DNA of 41,935 bases from an uncultured Prevotellaceae bacterium (GTDB lineage Bacteria; Bacteroidota; Bacteroidia; Bacteroidales; Bacteroidaceae): positions 1 to 41,935 of the forward strand of contig ONKX01000020.1 in NCBI GenBank assembly GCA_900318555.1, given 5' to 3'. Positions 25,144 through 34,267 of this stretch are shown piece by piece. Position numbers and translations under genes: made by a program. The notes under the pieces were generated by a model that saw only the letters and a list, made by a program, of their open reading frames with translations, ran no database searches and was not told the origin of the DNA. Positions within the stretch are counted from its first letter, which is position 1. Each line of letters starts with the position of its first letter.

Positions 25144-25150
25144 AAAACTT

Positions 25151-26023
25151 TTAGCCCAAATATTTCATTAAGATGCGTGCATTGCCCGAATCGCGAAGCT
25201 TTGCAATGCTCTTTTCGCGAATCTGACGTACACGTTCACGAGTCAATCCCAGTTGGTCGCCAATCTCTTCAAGTCCTTTTTCGTGGCAGCCAATACCGAA
25301 ACATTCACGGATGATAGTAATTTCGCGTTCTTTCAGTACTTTCTGTAGTACGTTGTTCAGTTCAAGTGCCATTGACTCGTGATCAACTTGACGATCGGTG
25401 CGGGAATCATCACCAGAAGCCATCACGTCGAGCATACAATTGTCCTCTCCATCTTGGAAAGGTGCGTCAATCGACACATGATGACCGTCAGCCATCATAG
25501 ATTGTGAGATTTTCTCTTCGTCCAGACTTGTAGCATCACTCAATTCCGAGATAGACGGATGACGCTGGTTTTCCTGCTCAAACTTGTTAATTTCATGATT
25601 AATCTTACTCAATGAACCTACTTGGTTGAGAGGCAGGCGGACGATACGACTTTGCTCTGCGATAGCCTGTAGAATGCTTTGGCGAATCCACCATACAGCA
25701 TATGAAATAAATTTGAAGCCTCGAGTCTCATCGAACTTCTGTGCAGCCTTAATAAGGCCAATGTTACCCTCGTCGATAAGGTCAGTCAGCGTCAATCCCT
25801 GATGCTGGTACTGCTTAGCGACGGATACTACGAATCGGAGGTTTGCCGTTACCAGTCTGTCCTTGGCACGCTCGCCCTCAGGACCACCCTTGCGGATCTT
25901 CTGAGCCAGTTCGATTTCTTCATCGATGCTAATCAATGGTGCACGACCGATTTCTACCAGATATTTATCCAGTGCCTCACTCGAACGGTTCGTAATACTC
26001 TTCTGAATCTTTAATTGTCTCAT
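25151..26023 (-). CDS. rpoD: Primary RNA polymerase sigma factor (RpoD/SigA, Bacteroidetes type)
   Basis: 290 aa, the short housekeeping sigma factor of Bacteroidetes, which reads TTTG/TAnnTTTG promoters. Region 1.2 'EALDKYLVEIGRAPLISIDE' is followed by region 2 'LVTANLRFVVSVAKQYQHQG', 'LTLTDLIDEGNIGLIKAAQK', 'GFKFISYAVWWIRQSILQAI' (2.4), then region 3 and region 4.2 'GLEEIGDQLGLTRERVRQIR' with 'KSIAKLRDS'. The large region 1.1 of proteobacterial RpoD is missing, as usual in this phylum. First gene of a likely four-gene transcript with the barrel protein, addA and addB. Confidence 0.96.
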   Translation of the reverse strand: MRQLKIQKSITNRSSEALDKYLVEIGRAPLISIDEEIELAQKIRKGGPEGERAKDRLVTANLRFVVSVAKQYQHQGLTLTDLIDEGNIGLIKAAQKFDETRGFKFISYAVWWIRQSILQAIAEQSRIVRLPLNQVGSLSKINHEINKFEQENQRHPSISELSDATSLDEEKISQSMMADGHHVSIDAPFQDGEDNCMLDVMASGDDSRTDRQVDHESMALELNNVLQKVLKEREITIIRECFGIGCHEKGLEEIGDQLGLTRERVRQIREKSIAKLRDSGNARILMKYLG

Positions 26024-26098
26024 CTTAAATACTTTCTTAAAACGTCTTAATCGCCTGATAATCAGGAATGTGTGTAATATATTACTTTTTAAAGCGGT

Positions 26099-26107
26099 GC
26101 AAAGTTA
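26099..26107 (-). promoter_or_regulatory. -7 box of the rpoD transcript
   Basis: TAACTTTGC on the minus strand fits TAnnTTTGC exactly. It lies directly beside the cdd-maeB terminator, so the -33 region would fall within the terminator stem. The leader to ATG 26023 is about 70 nt. Confidence 0.65.
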
Positions 26108-26109
26108 CG

Positions 26110-26148
26110 AAAAAAAACGGCTCGTTGTTCTCCAACGGGCCGATTTTT
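26110..26148. terminator. Strong bidirectional terminator ending cdd-maeB
   Basis: CGGCTCGTTG (26118-26127) pairs with CAACGGGCCG (26133-26142), with one G-U pair and a 5-nt loop. On the minus strand it is followed by an uninterrupted T-run (complement of A26110-26117), making a classical intrinsic terminator for maeB. On the plus strand ATTTTTT follows as well. Confidence 0.9.
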
Positions 26149-26180
26149 TACTTAAAAAATATTAAAGAGCGAATATCTTA

Positions 26181-28484
26181 TTATTCGTCAATTGCTGTTA
26201 TTTTCTTCTTCAGTTTGTCAACGTAAGCATCGATCGTGGCAACTGCAACGATGTTCATGACGTCTCTTACGGATGCTCCAAAGTCGACGAAGTGGATGGG
26301 TTTATTAAGTCCTACTTGTATCGGACCAATGATTTCAGCATCTGCTCCCAGCATCTGTAACATTCTGTATGATGAACGTGCAGATGTGAGGTTGGGGAAT
26401 ACCAGCGTATTGACTTTCTTGCCTTTCAGACGGGTGAATGGATATTGTTCGTCACGCATATCATCGTCGAGAGCAAAGCCTATTTGCAGTTCTCCGTCAA
26501 TAGGGAGATCGGGATAGCGCTCTTGCATGTACATTGTAGCCTTCTTTACTTTCTGTGCGCCGTCGCTCTGATTACTACCGAAATTAGAGTGGCTTATCAT
26601 GCCTACAACGGGTTTTTCATTGAAGAACCGAACGCTTTTGCTTGCCAGTTTTGCGATATCGATAAGAGCGTCTGTGTCAGGGTTCTCGTTGACCAGTGTA
26701 TCTGCAATATATAGTGTACCACGGGCTGAATTGATGATGTGCATTGCTGCAAAATGCTTGTACTGCGGACGGATACCAATGACTTCTTTTACAACCTTAA
26801 TCGTATTCGAGTACTTGGTATAAAGACCCGTAAGGAATGCGTCTGCCTCACCCGTTTCAACCATCATCATTCCGAAATAGTTGCGTTCGAACATCTTATC
26901 GTTCGCCTCCTGATAAGTGTAGCCGTCTCTTTGACGCTTCTCAGTCAAGATGCGGGCATAACGTTCGCGACGATCCTGTTCACTGGGATGGCGTAGGTTG
27001 ACAATTTCAATCCCCTCGATATTCAAATCGAGTTTCTTGGCAAGTTTGACAATGTACTCGTCATTACCAAGTAGAATCGGATGACAAATGCCTTCAGCTT
27101 TGGCTTGGACAGCAGCTTTTAGCATGGTAGGATGAACAGCTTCTGCGAATACCACTCTTTGTGGATGGCTTGCTGCTGTGGCATAGAGTTTCTGGGTAAG
27201 TTTTGTCTCCTGACCAAGCAATACGCTAAGCGATTTCTTGTATTCTTCCCAATTGCTAATCTCTTTGCGTGCAACACCACTATCTATTGCTGCTTTAGCT
27301 ACTGCTGCCGATACTTCAGTAATCAGTCGTGGGTCAACGGGTTTCGGAATAAAGTAATTGCGTCCAAAACTAAGGTTATTAACCTTATACACGTCATTTA
27401 CAACATCGGGCACAGGCTGTTTGGCCAAGTCGGCAATGGCGTGAACGGCGGCTAATTTCATTTCTTCGTTGATGGCTGTGGCATGAACGTCCAATGCACC
27501 GCGGAAGATGTATGGGAAACCTATGACATTGTTGATTTGGTTCGGATAGTCCGTACGACCTGTTGACATCAGCACATCAGGACGTGCATCCATTGCATCT
27601 TCATAGGATATTTCAGGAACAGGATTGGCCAATGCGAAAATGACAGGGTCTTTGGCCATTGACTTCACCATATCTTTTGAAAGCACGTTACCTTTGGATA
27701 ATCCTACGAAAACATCAGCGTCTTTAATAGCTTCTTCCAGTGTGTGAATGTTTTTACGGCTGGTGGCAAAGAATCTCTTTTGCTCGTTTAAGTCCTGACG
27801 TTCAACGGAAATGACGCCCTTTGAGTCGAGCATAACAATGTTTTCCTTTTGGGCACCAATAGCCATATACAGCTTTGTACAAGAAATGGCTGCAGCACCA
27901 GCACCATTGACTACGATACGGACTTTCGCAATGTCTTTCCCTATAACCTCCAATGCATTCTTCAGTCCCGCAGCAGAGATGATAGCGGTACCATGCTGGT
28001 CGTCGTGCATTACCGGAATGTCGAGTGTCTTCTTCAAGCGTTCCTCAATATAGAAACACTCAGGAGCCTTGATGTCCTCGAGGTTGATACCACCAAAGGT
28101 CGGTGCAATCTTCTCAACAGCCTCACAGAATTTCTCTGGGTCTTTTTCGTCAACTTCGATATCAAAAACGTCTATTCCACCGTAAATCTTAAAGAGCAAT
28201 CCCTTACCCTCCATAACGGGCTTTCCACTCATTGCTCCGATGTCACCTAAACCGAGAACGGCTGTTCCATTGGATATCACTGCCACAAGATTTCCTTTGT
28301 CGGTATATCTATAAGCATCATCGGGATTTTCCTGTATTTCCAAACAAGGGTAGGCCACTCCGGGGGAATAGGCCAGTGACAGGTCTGTTTGTGTACGATA
28401 CGCTTTAGTCGGTTTTACTTCAATTTTACCAGGCCGGCCTGACTCATGATATTGTAGGGCGGCCTCTTTCGAGATCTTTACCAT
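26181..28484 (-). CDS. maeB: NADP-dependent malic enzyme with C-terminal phosphotransacetylase-like domain
   Basis: 767 aa, full length for MaeB. The enzyme turns malate into pyruvate and CO2 with reduction of NAD(P). The N-terminal malic domain has '[12 protein letters not shown]', '[20 protein letters not shown]' and '[20 protein letters not shown]'; the Rossmann domain has '[14 protein letters not shown]' and '[13 protein letters not shown]'. From about residue 435 a PTA-like domain begins ('[20 protein letters not shown]', '[10 protein letters not shown]'), known as a regulatory rather than catalytic part in MaeB. It starts 24 bp after cdd with no promoter visible in between, so the two are probably one transcript. 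Confidence 0.96.
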   Translation of the reverse strand: MVKISKEAALQYHESGRPGKIEVKPTKAYRTQTDLSLAYSPGVAYPCLEIQENPDDAYRYTDKGNLVAVISNGTAVLGLGDIGAMSGKPVMEGKGLLFKIYGGIDVFDIEVDEKDPEKFCEAVEKIAPTFGGINLEDIKAPECFYIEERLKKTLDIPVMHDDQHGTAIISAAGLKNALEVIGKDIAKVRIVVNGAGAAAISCTKLYMAIGAQKENIVMLDSKGVISVERQDLNEQKRFFATSRKNIHTLEEAIKDADVFVGLSKGNVLSKDMVKSMAKDPVIFALANPVPEISYEDAMDARPDVLMSTGRTDYPNQINNVIGFPYIFRGALDVHATAINEEMKLAAVHAIADLAKQPVPDVVNDVYKVNNLSFGRNYFIPKPVDPRLITEVSAAVAKAAIDSGVARKEISNWEEYKKSLSVLLGQETKLTQKLYATAASHPQRVVFAEAVHPTMLKAAVQAKAEGICHPILLGNDEYIVKLAKKLDLNIEGIEIVNLRHPSEQDRRERYARILTEKRQRDGYTYQEANDKMFERNYFGMMMVETGEADAFLTGLYTKYSNTIKVVKEVIGIRPQYKHFAAMHIINSARGTLYIADTLVNENPDTDALIDIAKLASKSVRFFNEKPVVGMISHSNFGSNQSDGAQKVKKATMYMQERYPDLPIDGELQIGFALDDDMRDEQYPFTRLKGKKVNTLVFPNLTSARSSYRMLQMLGADAEIIGPIQVGLNKPIHFVDFGASVRDVMNIVAVATIDAYVDKLKKKITAIDE

Positions 28485-28508
28485 TTTTTATTATATAAGT
28501 TATGTTGT

Positions 28509-28982
28509 TTAGAATTCAGTAAACGATAGAGGCATTAGCTGTTTTATGCTATCCAGAACATATACACAGCGCTGACCATAAAGAAGTATACGAATGGGAT
28601 GCTGAAAGCGAGTTTCAGTCTCAATCAATACTTGTCGGCAGGTACCGCAGGGACTAACCGGCTCATTGGTAAACTCTCCCTCTCTGCTGCGGGCAGCAAT
28701 GGCCAACATAACGACAGGCTGGTCCGGATATTGTGCACCAGCTGCAAAAATAGCTGAACGTTCAGCGCATATCCCAGCCGGAAAAGCAGCATTTTCCTGA
28801 TTACATCCAATGAAAGTCACTCCGTTCTGTAGTTTTAATGCAGCTCCTACATGAAAGAGAGAATAAGGACTGTAGGAACGGTTTGTGCCTTCAATGGCTT
28901 GTTCTATCAACGAACGCTCTTCGGGTGTCAGTTCATCCATTTGAGCTTCCCAAATATGGGGTTTTACCTCTATTTCCTTCAT
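28509..28982 (-). CDS. cdd: Cytidine deaminase
   Basis: 157 aa, homotetrameric-type zinc enzyme that converts (deoxy)cytidine to (deoxy)uridine in pyrimidine salvage. Zinc ligands and catalytic Glu are in 'FPAGICAERSAIFAAG' (C-A-E) and 'PVSPCGTCRQVLIE' (PCxxC). Substrate-pocket residues 'YSPYSLFHVGAAL' and 'GCNQENAAFPAG' are also as expected. It has its own promoter, which overlaps that of the divergent peptidoglycan hydrolase gene. Confidence 0.96.
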   Translation of the reverse strand: MKEIEVKPHIWEAQMDELTPEERSLIEQAIEGTNRSYSPYSLFHVGAALKLQNGVTFIGCNQENAAFPAGICAERSAIFAAGAQYPDQPVVMLAIAARSREGEFTNEPVSPCGTCRQVLIETETRFQHPIRILLYGQRCVYVLDSIKQLMPLSFTEF

Positions 28983-28998
28983 AATCTTTCAATTTTTG

Positions 28999-29034
28999 TT
29001 GCAAATTTAATTATTTTTCTCTACTTTTGCAAAA
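28999..29034. promoter_or_regulatory. Overlapping divergent promoters between cdd (-) and the GH73 gene (+)
   Basis: Plus: TTGC 28999-29002, 19-bp spacer, TACTTTTGC 29022-29030. Minus: TTTTGC (complement of 29029-29034), 19-bp spacer, TAAATTTGC (complement of 29001-29009). Each promoter's -33 element overlaps the other's -7 element, so polymerases cannot occupy both at once. Confidence 0.8.
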
Positions 29035-29052
29035 TAATTCAGATTTTTATTC

Positions 29053-29955
29053 ATGAAACGAACAATATTTTCACTTTTCAGCCTGTTTTTGGTGCTCCAA
29101 ACGGCTCTTTCACAGTCAATGTCTTGGAATCAGCGCTATCAGGATTATTTCAATCTATACAAGGACATTGCTATTGAACAAATGCAGAAATATCATATTC
29201 CTGCAAGTATAACGTTGGCTCAGGGTGTACTTGAGTCTGGAGCAGGAAGAAGCGAACTGGCCACCAGAGGCAACAATCATTTTGGCATCAAGTGTAATGG
29301 ATGGACGGGGCGTAAAATTTACCATGACGACGACGAGCGTAACGAATGCTTCCGTGCATACGATAATGTTTATGAGAGTTTCAAAGACCATTCGGTATTC
29401 CTGACTACTAGCAAACGCTATAGCAGTCTTTTCCGATTGGAACTGACCGACTATAAAGGGTGGGCAAAAGGGCTGAAGGCCTGTGGTTATGCTACAAGTC
29501 CAACTTATGCTACAAAACTGATAGAGATTATCCAGCTCTATAAATTATATCAATTTGATACAGCCAAAGAATATGATAAATTCCAAGCTCAGCAGGTTAA
29601 AAATGGTGACCTTCGTCATATCTATTTCTTTAACAAGAACTATTATTTGAAAGCCCGTAAAGGTGATACTTTCCGTAGCATAGCAGAAGATGTGGACATC
29701 TCCTATCGTAAACTTGCTAAATATAACGAACGCAATAAAAATGACAAATTGGAAGAGGGAGAAATTGTTTGGTTAAAGAAGAAACGTAGCAAAGCTCCAA
29801 AGGACTATAAGGGTCGCATGCATTATGTTAAGAATGGAGAGTCAATGTACTCTATCTCACAGCTTTACGGAATAAAGTTAAAGAAACTATATAAGCTAAA
29901 CAACCTTCCTCCGACCTATCAGATTCGGGTAGGTGAAGCATTAAGACTAAGGTAG
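29053..29955 (+). CDS. GH73-type peptidoglycan hydrolase with two LysM domains
   Basis: 300 aa. A signal peptide (1-20, 'LFLVLQTALSQ') is followed by a glucosaminidase domain (about 30-165) with the catalytic-Glu motif 'SITLAQGVLESGAGRSELAT' and 'NNHFGIKCNGWTG', 'YDNVYESFKDHSVFL', 'GWAKGLKACGYATSPTYATK', the pattern of Bacteroidetes N-acetylglucosaminidases/FlgJ-like enzymes. Two LysM modules follow (about 198-240 'ARKGDTFRSIAEDVDISYRK' and about 255-300 'VKNGESMYSISQLYGIKLKK'), which bind peptidoglycan. It acts in the periplasm in cell-wall turnover. Its stop directly abuts the stop of the convergent neighbour (no gap). Confidence 0.92.
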   Translation: MKRTIFSLFSLFLVLQTALSQSMSWNQRYQDYFNLYKDIAIEQMQKYHIPASITLAQGVLESGAGRSELATRGNNHFGIKCNGWTGRKIYHDDDERNECFRAYDNVYESFKDHSVFLTTSKRYSSLFRLELTDYKGWAKGLKACGYATSPTYATKLIEIIQLYKLYQFDTAKEYDKFQAQQVKNGDLRHIYFFNKNYYLKARKGDTFRSIAEDVDISYRKLAKYNERNKNDKLEEGEIVWLKKKRSKAPKDYKGRMHYVKNGESMYSISQLYGIKLKKLYKLNNLPPTYQIRVGEALRLR

Positions 29956-30396
29956 TCAGTCTTTCAGAAGATTGTTGAGAAAATTATCCAAATCGCTGTC
30001 GAGGTCTTTCATCAGTTCTTCGTCAATGATGACAATGTCGTCATCGACCAGATAGAGTTCTTCTACGTTCTCATGGTCTTCGTCTTCCAATACGAAAGAG
30101 TAGGGTTTCAGGATTGACATTTCCTCAATCTGTTTCTTTTGTTTGTTCAAGGCATTACGGAGCACTGTGCCCACATCGCTGTAAAATGTGTCATCCTTAT
30201 TGTCAATCCATTGTTCGACGACACAACGGGTAATTTCCTTGTCATCATCATCAAATGCCGTCAATTCACCGGATTCTTGACTGACTCTCAAATGAATGTC
30301 TGTCAGTTGACTGGCCTCTTCCATTGGCGGGAATTTGTCGGCTACTTTGCGTAATGCTCGCTCCACTTGTTGAAGCGTTTGTTCGTTTGCTTTCAT
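29956..30396 (-). CDS. Small acidic protein, function unknown
   Basis: 146 aa from ATG 30396. The upstream ATG 30420 lies inside the -7 box TACTTTTGC (complement of 30417-30425), so the shorter form is preferred. No signal peptide or membrane helix. The protein is strongly acidic, with runs such as 'TAFDDDDKEITR', 'VLEDEDHENVEELYLVDDDI' and a C-terminal 'MKDLDSDLDNFLNNLLKD', and contains an amphipathic helical N-terminus ('LQQVERALRKVADKFPPMEE'). It has no recognised catalytic motif. It resembles a conserved Bacteroidales cytosolic protein, but no function is assigned. Confidence 0.7.
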   Translation of the reverse strand: MKANEQTLQQVERALRKVADKFPPMEEASQLTDIHLRVSQESGELTAFDDDDKEITRCVVEQWIDNKDDTFYSDVGTVLRNALNKQKKQIEEMSILKPYSFVLEDEDHENVEELYLVDDDIVIIDEELMKDLDSDLDNFLNNLLKD

Positions 30397-30457
30397 CTTT
30401 TTATGCTTTTGTCGTCGCAAAAGTAGGAAAAAAAAGCAGAAAATGCAAACGTTTTCG

Positions 30458-30476
30458 AGTTTTTTTCAAAAAAACT
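30458..30476. repeat. AT-rich perfect palindrome upstream of rseC
   Basis: AGTTTTTTT-C-AAAAAAACT: 9-bp arms around a single base, between the divergent small-protein and rseC promoters. It can serve as a T-rich element in either direction or as a binding site; no function is claimed. Confidence 0.55.
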
Positions 30477-30510
30477 AATATAATTACATCTTTAATTCAT
30501 ATTTTTGTCG

Positions 30511-30543
30511 TACCTTTGCAATTGCAAACATGAGATTGCAAAA
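30511..30543 (+). promoter_or_regulatory. rseC-rnf promoter -7 box overlapped by a TTGCAAA palindrome
   Basis: TACCTTTGC (30511-30519) is a -7 box 28 bp ahead of ATG 30547. A perfect 14-bp palindrome, TTTGCAATTGCAAA (30515-30528), overlaps it, and a further ATTGCAAAA half-site lies at 30535-30543, 14 bp on. The arrangement could be an operator over the transcription start. Confidence 0.55.
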
Positions 30544-30546
30544 CTA

Positions 30547-30957
30547 ATGAGTACTAAAATAAGTCATTCGGGGGTTATAGAACGTGTTGAAAAGGATAAG
30601 GTGCAAGTGCGCATTGTCCAAACGTCAGCTTGTGCTGCCTGTAAAGTAGCCGGATACTGTAATGCATCAGAGTCAAAAGAAAAGTTGATTGATGTGTTTT
30701 GTGCTAATAGTGCTGCTTACGAACCAGGGCAGCATGTGGTGGTAAACGCCTCTGGTAGTGTTGCTGCACGGGCCTTACTATGGGGATTCGGACTCCCGTT
30801 TATAGTTCTTATTGCTGTGCTGATAGTTGTATTGTTGCTGACGTCTAATGAAGGGCTTGCCGCGTTATGTGCTTTGGCTGCTCTTATTCCATACTATTTC
30901 GTGTTGTGGCTGATGCGCGATCGAATGCGCCAACAGCTTAACTTTTGGATAGAATAA
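30547..30957 (+). CDS. rseC: RseC/MucC-family protein (positive regulator of sigma E, Rnf-associated)
   Basis: 136 aa. The N-terminal cytoplasmic domain 'HSGVIERVEKDKVQVRIVQT' is followed by four cysteines in 'SACAACKVAGYC' and then two transmembrane helices ('LLWGFGLPFIVLIAVLIVVL' and 'GLAALCALAALIPYYFVLWL'), the RseC/MucC family layout. In many bacteria this family lies at the head of rnf operons and is part of the SoxR-reducing system with Rnf. Here it precedes rnfB by 36 bp, so it is read as part of the rnf transcript. The role in Bacteroidetes is inferred from context. Confidence 0.9.
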   Translation: MSTKISHSGVIERVEKDKVQVRIVQTSACAACKVAGYCNASESKEKLIDVFCANSAAYEPGQHVVVNASGSVAARALLWGFGLPFIVLIAVLIVVLLLTSNEGLAALCALAALIPYYFVLWLMRDRMRQQLNFWIE

Positions 30958-30993
30958 ACATATTAAAACAAATAATAAAAAACTAGTAACTTT

Positions 30994-31878
30994 ATGAATT
31001 TCATTTTGATTGCAGTATTAGTGCTGGGCGCCATCGGACTGATTGCCGCCCTCGTGCTGTATGTCTGCTCCAAGAAGTTCTACGTCTACGAAGACCCACG
31101 CATAGCTCAGGTTACTGAGCAACTGCCGGGTGCCAACTGCGGTGGATGTGGCTTCGCTGGATGTGGCGGCTTGGCTGATGCCCTTGTTAAGGGTGCCGAT
31201 GCAGGCAGTCTAGAGGGATTAATGTGTCCTGTGGGCGGACAAGAAGTGATGGGTAAGGTGGCCGACCTTTTAGGAATGGCCATTGCCAACGGTGAACCGA
31301 TGGTTGCCGTAGTACGTTGTAACGGAACCTGCGAGATGCGTCCGAAGATTGCCGAGTACAGCGGTTTGCGTACCTGTGCTGCCATGAACTCTTGTGGTGC
31401 TGGCGAGACGGCTTGCGGATTCGGTTGTCTGGGTTGTGGTGACTGTGTCGCTGCTTGTCAGTTTGATGCCATTCACATGAATCCTGAAACCGGACTTCCC
31501 GAAGTTGATGAAGAGAAGTGTGTGGCTTGTGGCACTTGTGTCAAGGCTTGCCCACGTCACATCATCGAGCTTCGCAAGAAGGGACCAAAGGGACGCAAGG
31601 TGTTTGTGTCATGTGTTAATAAGGACAAGGGACCTGCAGCCATGAAGGCTTGTAAGGCTGCTTGCATCGGTTGCGGCAAGTGTGAGAAGGAATGCCAGTT
31701 TGGTGCCATCACCATTGAGAACAACGTTTCGTACATTGACTTCAACAAGTGTCGTTTATGCCGTAAGTGCGTAGCTGTTTGTCCTACCAAAGCGATCCAC
31801 GCTGTTAACTTCCCGGCACCCAAACCGAAACCGGAAGCATCAGCTGAAACTAACGAAAAGAAGGAGGAACAAGCATGA
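30994..31878 (+). CDS. rnfB: Rnf electron transport complex subunit B (multi-ferredoxin)
   Basis: 294 aa. Entry subunit that takes electrons from ferredoxin and passes them into the Rnf ion pump. One N-terminal membrane helix (residues 3-25) is followed by the Fe-S domain 'PGANCGGCGFAGCGGLADAL' and a cluster of [4Fe-4S] ferredoxin motifs: 'CLGCGDCVAACQF', 'CVACGTCVKACPR', 'CIGCGKCEKECQF' and 'CRLCRKCVAVCPT'. The C-terminus is a short Pro/Lys/Glu-rich tail. The stop overlaps the rnfC start by 4 bp. Pyruvate:ferredoxin oxidoreductase, a likely source of reduced ferredoxin, is encoded at the right edge of the window. Confidence 0.97.
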   Translation: MNFILIAVLVLGAIGLIAALVLYVCSKKFYVYEDPRIAQVTEQLPGANCGGCGFAGCGGLADALVKGADAGSLEGLMCPVGGQEVMGKVADLLGMAIANGEPMVAVVRCNGTCEMRPKIAEYSGLRTCAAMNSCGAGETACGFGCLGCGDCVAACQFDAIHMNPETGLPEVDEEKCVACGTCVKACPRHIIELRKKGPKGRKVFVSCVNKDKGPAAMKACKAACIGCGKCEKECQFGAITIENNVSYIDFNKCRLCRKCVAVCPTKAIHAVNFPAPKPKPEASAETNEKKEEQA

Positions 31879-33251
31879 AGATAAAGACATTTAGTATTGG
31901 TGGTGTACACCCCGAAGAGAACAAGCTCACCCATGATGCAGTAACACAGGTTGCTGCCCTGCCTAAACAGGCTATATTCCCATTGGGACAACATATAGGC
32001 GCACCTGCCAAGCCCGTTGTCGTCAAGGGTGACAAGGTGAAGGTGGGTACGATGATTGCCGAGGCTGGTGGTTTTGTGTCAGCTCCCATTTATTCATCGG
32101 TTAGTGGTACCGTTTTCAAGATTGACACTGCTATCGATGCTACCGGTTATCGTAAGCCCGTTATTATTATTAATGTGGAAGGCGACGAGTGGGAAGAGAG
32201 CATCGACCGCTCCGACAAGTTGGAACTGGTGAAAGACCATCCTGAACTGACTCCAGAAGAGATTGTTAACCGTATCAAGACCGCTGGTGTCGTTGGTATG
32301 GGTGGTGCCTGTTTCCCCACCTTCATCAAGCTCTGTCCGCCACCAACAGTGAAGGCTGAGTGTGTGATTATCAACGCCGTTGAGTGCGAGCCGTATATTA
32401 CTGCCGACTTCCGTCTGATGATGGAACATGCCGACGAGATTCTTGTGGGTTTGGAACTGCTGATGAAGGGCGCAAAGGTCACCAAAGGCTATATCGGCAT
32501 TGAGACCAATAAGATGCCCGCCATCGAGCTTTTGACGAAAAAGTGTGCTGAGGTGTTCGGCACCTCAGAATACAGCGTCGAGGTCGTGCCCCTGAAACAA
32601 CGCTATCCGCAGGGTGGTGAAAAGCAACTCGTGGATGCAGTCATCAATCGTCAGGTGCCGGCACCTCCTGCTATTCCTGTCAACGTTGGTGCCATCGTGC
32701 AGAACGTAGGAACGGCCTTTGCCGTTTATGAGGCATGTATGAAAAACAAGCCCCTCTTCGAGCGCTATACCACCGTTACGGGTAAGAAGTTAGCTAATCC
32801 TGGCAACTTCCTTGTTCGTATGGGTACACCGATGAAAGACCTCATCGAGGCCTGTGGCGGTATGCCCGAGGGTGACAACAAACTGTTGGCTGGTGGCCCA
32901 ATGATGGGTAAGGCGCTGACATCAACTGAAGTGCCCATTTGCAAGGGTACTAACTCGGTGACCATCATCTCTGGCGAGGAGGCTTTCCGCAAAGAGCCTA
33001 ACCCCTGTATCCGCTGTGCCAAGTGCGTCAGCGCTTGTCCAATGGGCTTGGAGCCCTACTTGTTGGCAAAACTTGCTGCCGTTCAGAATTGGGAGCGTGC
33101 CGAGCATGAGGAAGTCGTCAGCTGTATCGAGTGTGGCTCGTGCCAGTTCACGTGTCCCGCCCATCGTCCGCTGCTCGACAATATCCGCCAAGCTAAGGCT
33201 ACCGTCATGGGAATTATCCGTGCCCGTGCAGCTGCTGCTCAGAAAAAGTAA
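31875..33251 (+). CDS. rnfC: Rnf electron transport complex subunit C
   Basis: 458 aa. NADH-binding peripheral subunit of Rnf. Features are 'FPLGQHIGAPAKPVVVKGDK' (N-terminal barrel-sandwich domain), 'KTAGVVGMGGACFPTFIKL' (glycine-rich FMN/NADH-binding loop of the NuoF-like fold), 'NAVECEPYITAD', 'RYPQGGEKQLVDAV' and two [4Fe-4S] motifs, 'PCIRCAKCVSACPMGLEPYL' and 'CIECGSCQFTCPAHRPL'. Length is at the short end of the family because the long repeat-rich C-terminal extension of proteobacterial RnfC is absent. Translationally coupled to rnfB (ATGA overlap). Confidence 0.97.
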   Translation: MKIKTFSIGGVHPEENKLTHDAVTQVAALPKQAIFPLGQHIGAPAKPVVVKGDKVKVGTMIAEAGGFVSAPIYSSVSGTVFKIDTAIDATGYRKPVIIINVEGDEWEESIDRSDKLELVKDHPELTPEEIVNRIKTAGVVGMGGACFPTFIKLCPPPTVKAECVIINAVECEPYITADFRLMMEHADEILVGLELLMKGAKVTKGYIGIETNKMPAIELLTKKCAEVFGTSEYSVEVVPLKQRYPQGGEKQLVDAVINRQVPAPPAIPVNVGAIVQNVGTAFAVYEACMKNKPLFERYTTVTGKKLANPGNFLVRMGTPMKDLIEACGGMPEGDNKLLAGGPMMGKALTSTEVPICKGTNSVTIISGEEAFRKEPNPCIRCAKCVSACPMGLEPYLLAKLAAVQNWERAEHEEVVSCIECGSCQFTCPAHRPLLDNIRQAKATVMGIIRARAAAAQKK

Positions 33252-33274
33252 TAATATAAAAAGGTAAAAATACA

Positions 33275-34267
33275 ATGGGAAAATTAATTGTATCACTATC
33301 GCCTCACGCACACGGAACTGACACCGTTGAGAAAAATATGTACGGGGTCATCATAGCCCTCATACCTGCTTTGCTCGTGTCGTTCTATTTCTTCGGCATT
33401 GGCTCGGCCATTGTCTGTGCTACGAGTGTTGCGGCCTGCGTCTTCTTCGAGTGGGCCATTAATAAGTTTATGATGAAGAACGAGCGCACGACCGTTTGCG
33501 ACGGCTCAGCTATCCTGACTGGTTTGCTGCTCGGTTTCAACCTCCCCAGCAACCTCCCCATCTGGATTATCATTATCGGTGCGTTGTTCGCCATTGGTGT
33601 GGCCAAGATGACGTTTGGAGGCCTGGGCAATAATCTCTTCAATCCCGCATTGGTGGGTCGTGCAGCCCTGTTGGTTGCTTTCCCTGCCCAGATGACTACT
33701 TGGCCGAAGGTTGGTCAGCTTACAAGTTATCTCGATGCTGAAACGGGTGCTACACCTCTTTATATTATGAAGGAAGCCATCAAGCACGGTGATGCCTCTA
33801 TTCTCGACCAGCTGCCCTCATCGCTTGACCTCTTCCTAGGTAACCATCCCGACGGTGCAGGCGCTATGGGTGAGATTTGTGCGTTGGCATTGTTGTTGGG
33901 TCTGGCCTACATGCTTTGGAAGAAGATCATTACATGGCACATTCCCGTCTCGATCATCGCTACGGTATTCATCCTTGCTGCCCTGATGCACTTGGCTAAT
34001 CCCGCCTATGCCGACCCGTTTGCAGTCATCTTCTCTGGTGGTCTGATGCTCGGTGCCATCTTCATGGCAACCGACTACGTGACGAGCCCGATGACCGCCA
34101 AGGGACAGCTCATCTACGGTGTTGCCATCGGTGTGCTGACCGTCGTCATCCGCAACTGGGGAGCCTATCCCGAGGGTATGTCGTTCGCCATTCTTATCAT
34201 GAACGCATTCACGCCTCTTATTAACACTTATGTCAAACCAAAACGTTTCGGGGAGGTCGCAAAATGA
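33275..34267 (+). CDS. rnfD: Rnf electron transport complex subunit D
   Basis: 330 aa membrane subunit, related to NqrB, with about nine helices. 'LLLGFNLPSNLPIWIIIIGA', 'FGGLGNNLFNPALVGRAALL' and 'DAETGATPLYIMKE', which holds the Thr of the covalent-FMN motif (S/T-GAT), are conserved, as is 'ATDYVTSPMTAKGQLIYGVA'. It takes part in ion translocation across the inner membrane. The stop overlaps the rnfG start by 4 bp. Confidence 0.97.
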   Translation: MGKLIVSLSPHAHGTDTVEKNMYGVIIALIPALLVSFYFFGIGSAIVCATSVAACVFFEWAINKFMMKNERTTVCDGSAILTGLLLGFNLPSNLPIWIIIIGALFAIGVAKMTFGGLGNNLFNPALVGRAALLVAFPAQMTTWPKVGQLTSYLDAETGATPLYIMKEAIKHGDASILDQLPSSLDLFLGNHPDGAGAMGEICALALLLGLAYMLWKKIITWHIPVSIIATVFILAALMHLANPAYADPFAVIFSGGLMLGAIFMATDYVTSPMTAKGQLIYGVAIGVLTVVIRNWGAYPEGMSFAILIMNAFTPLINTYVKPKRFGEVAK

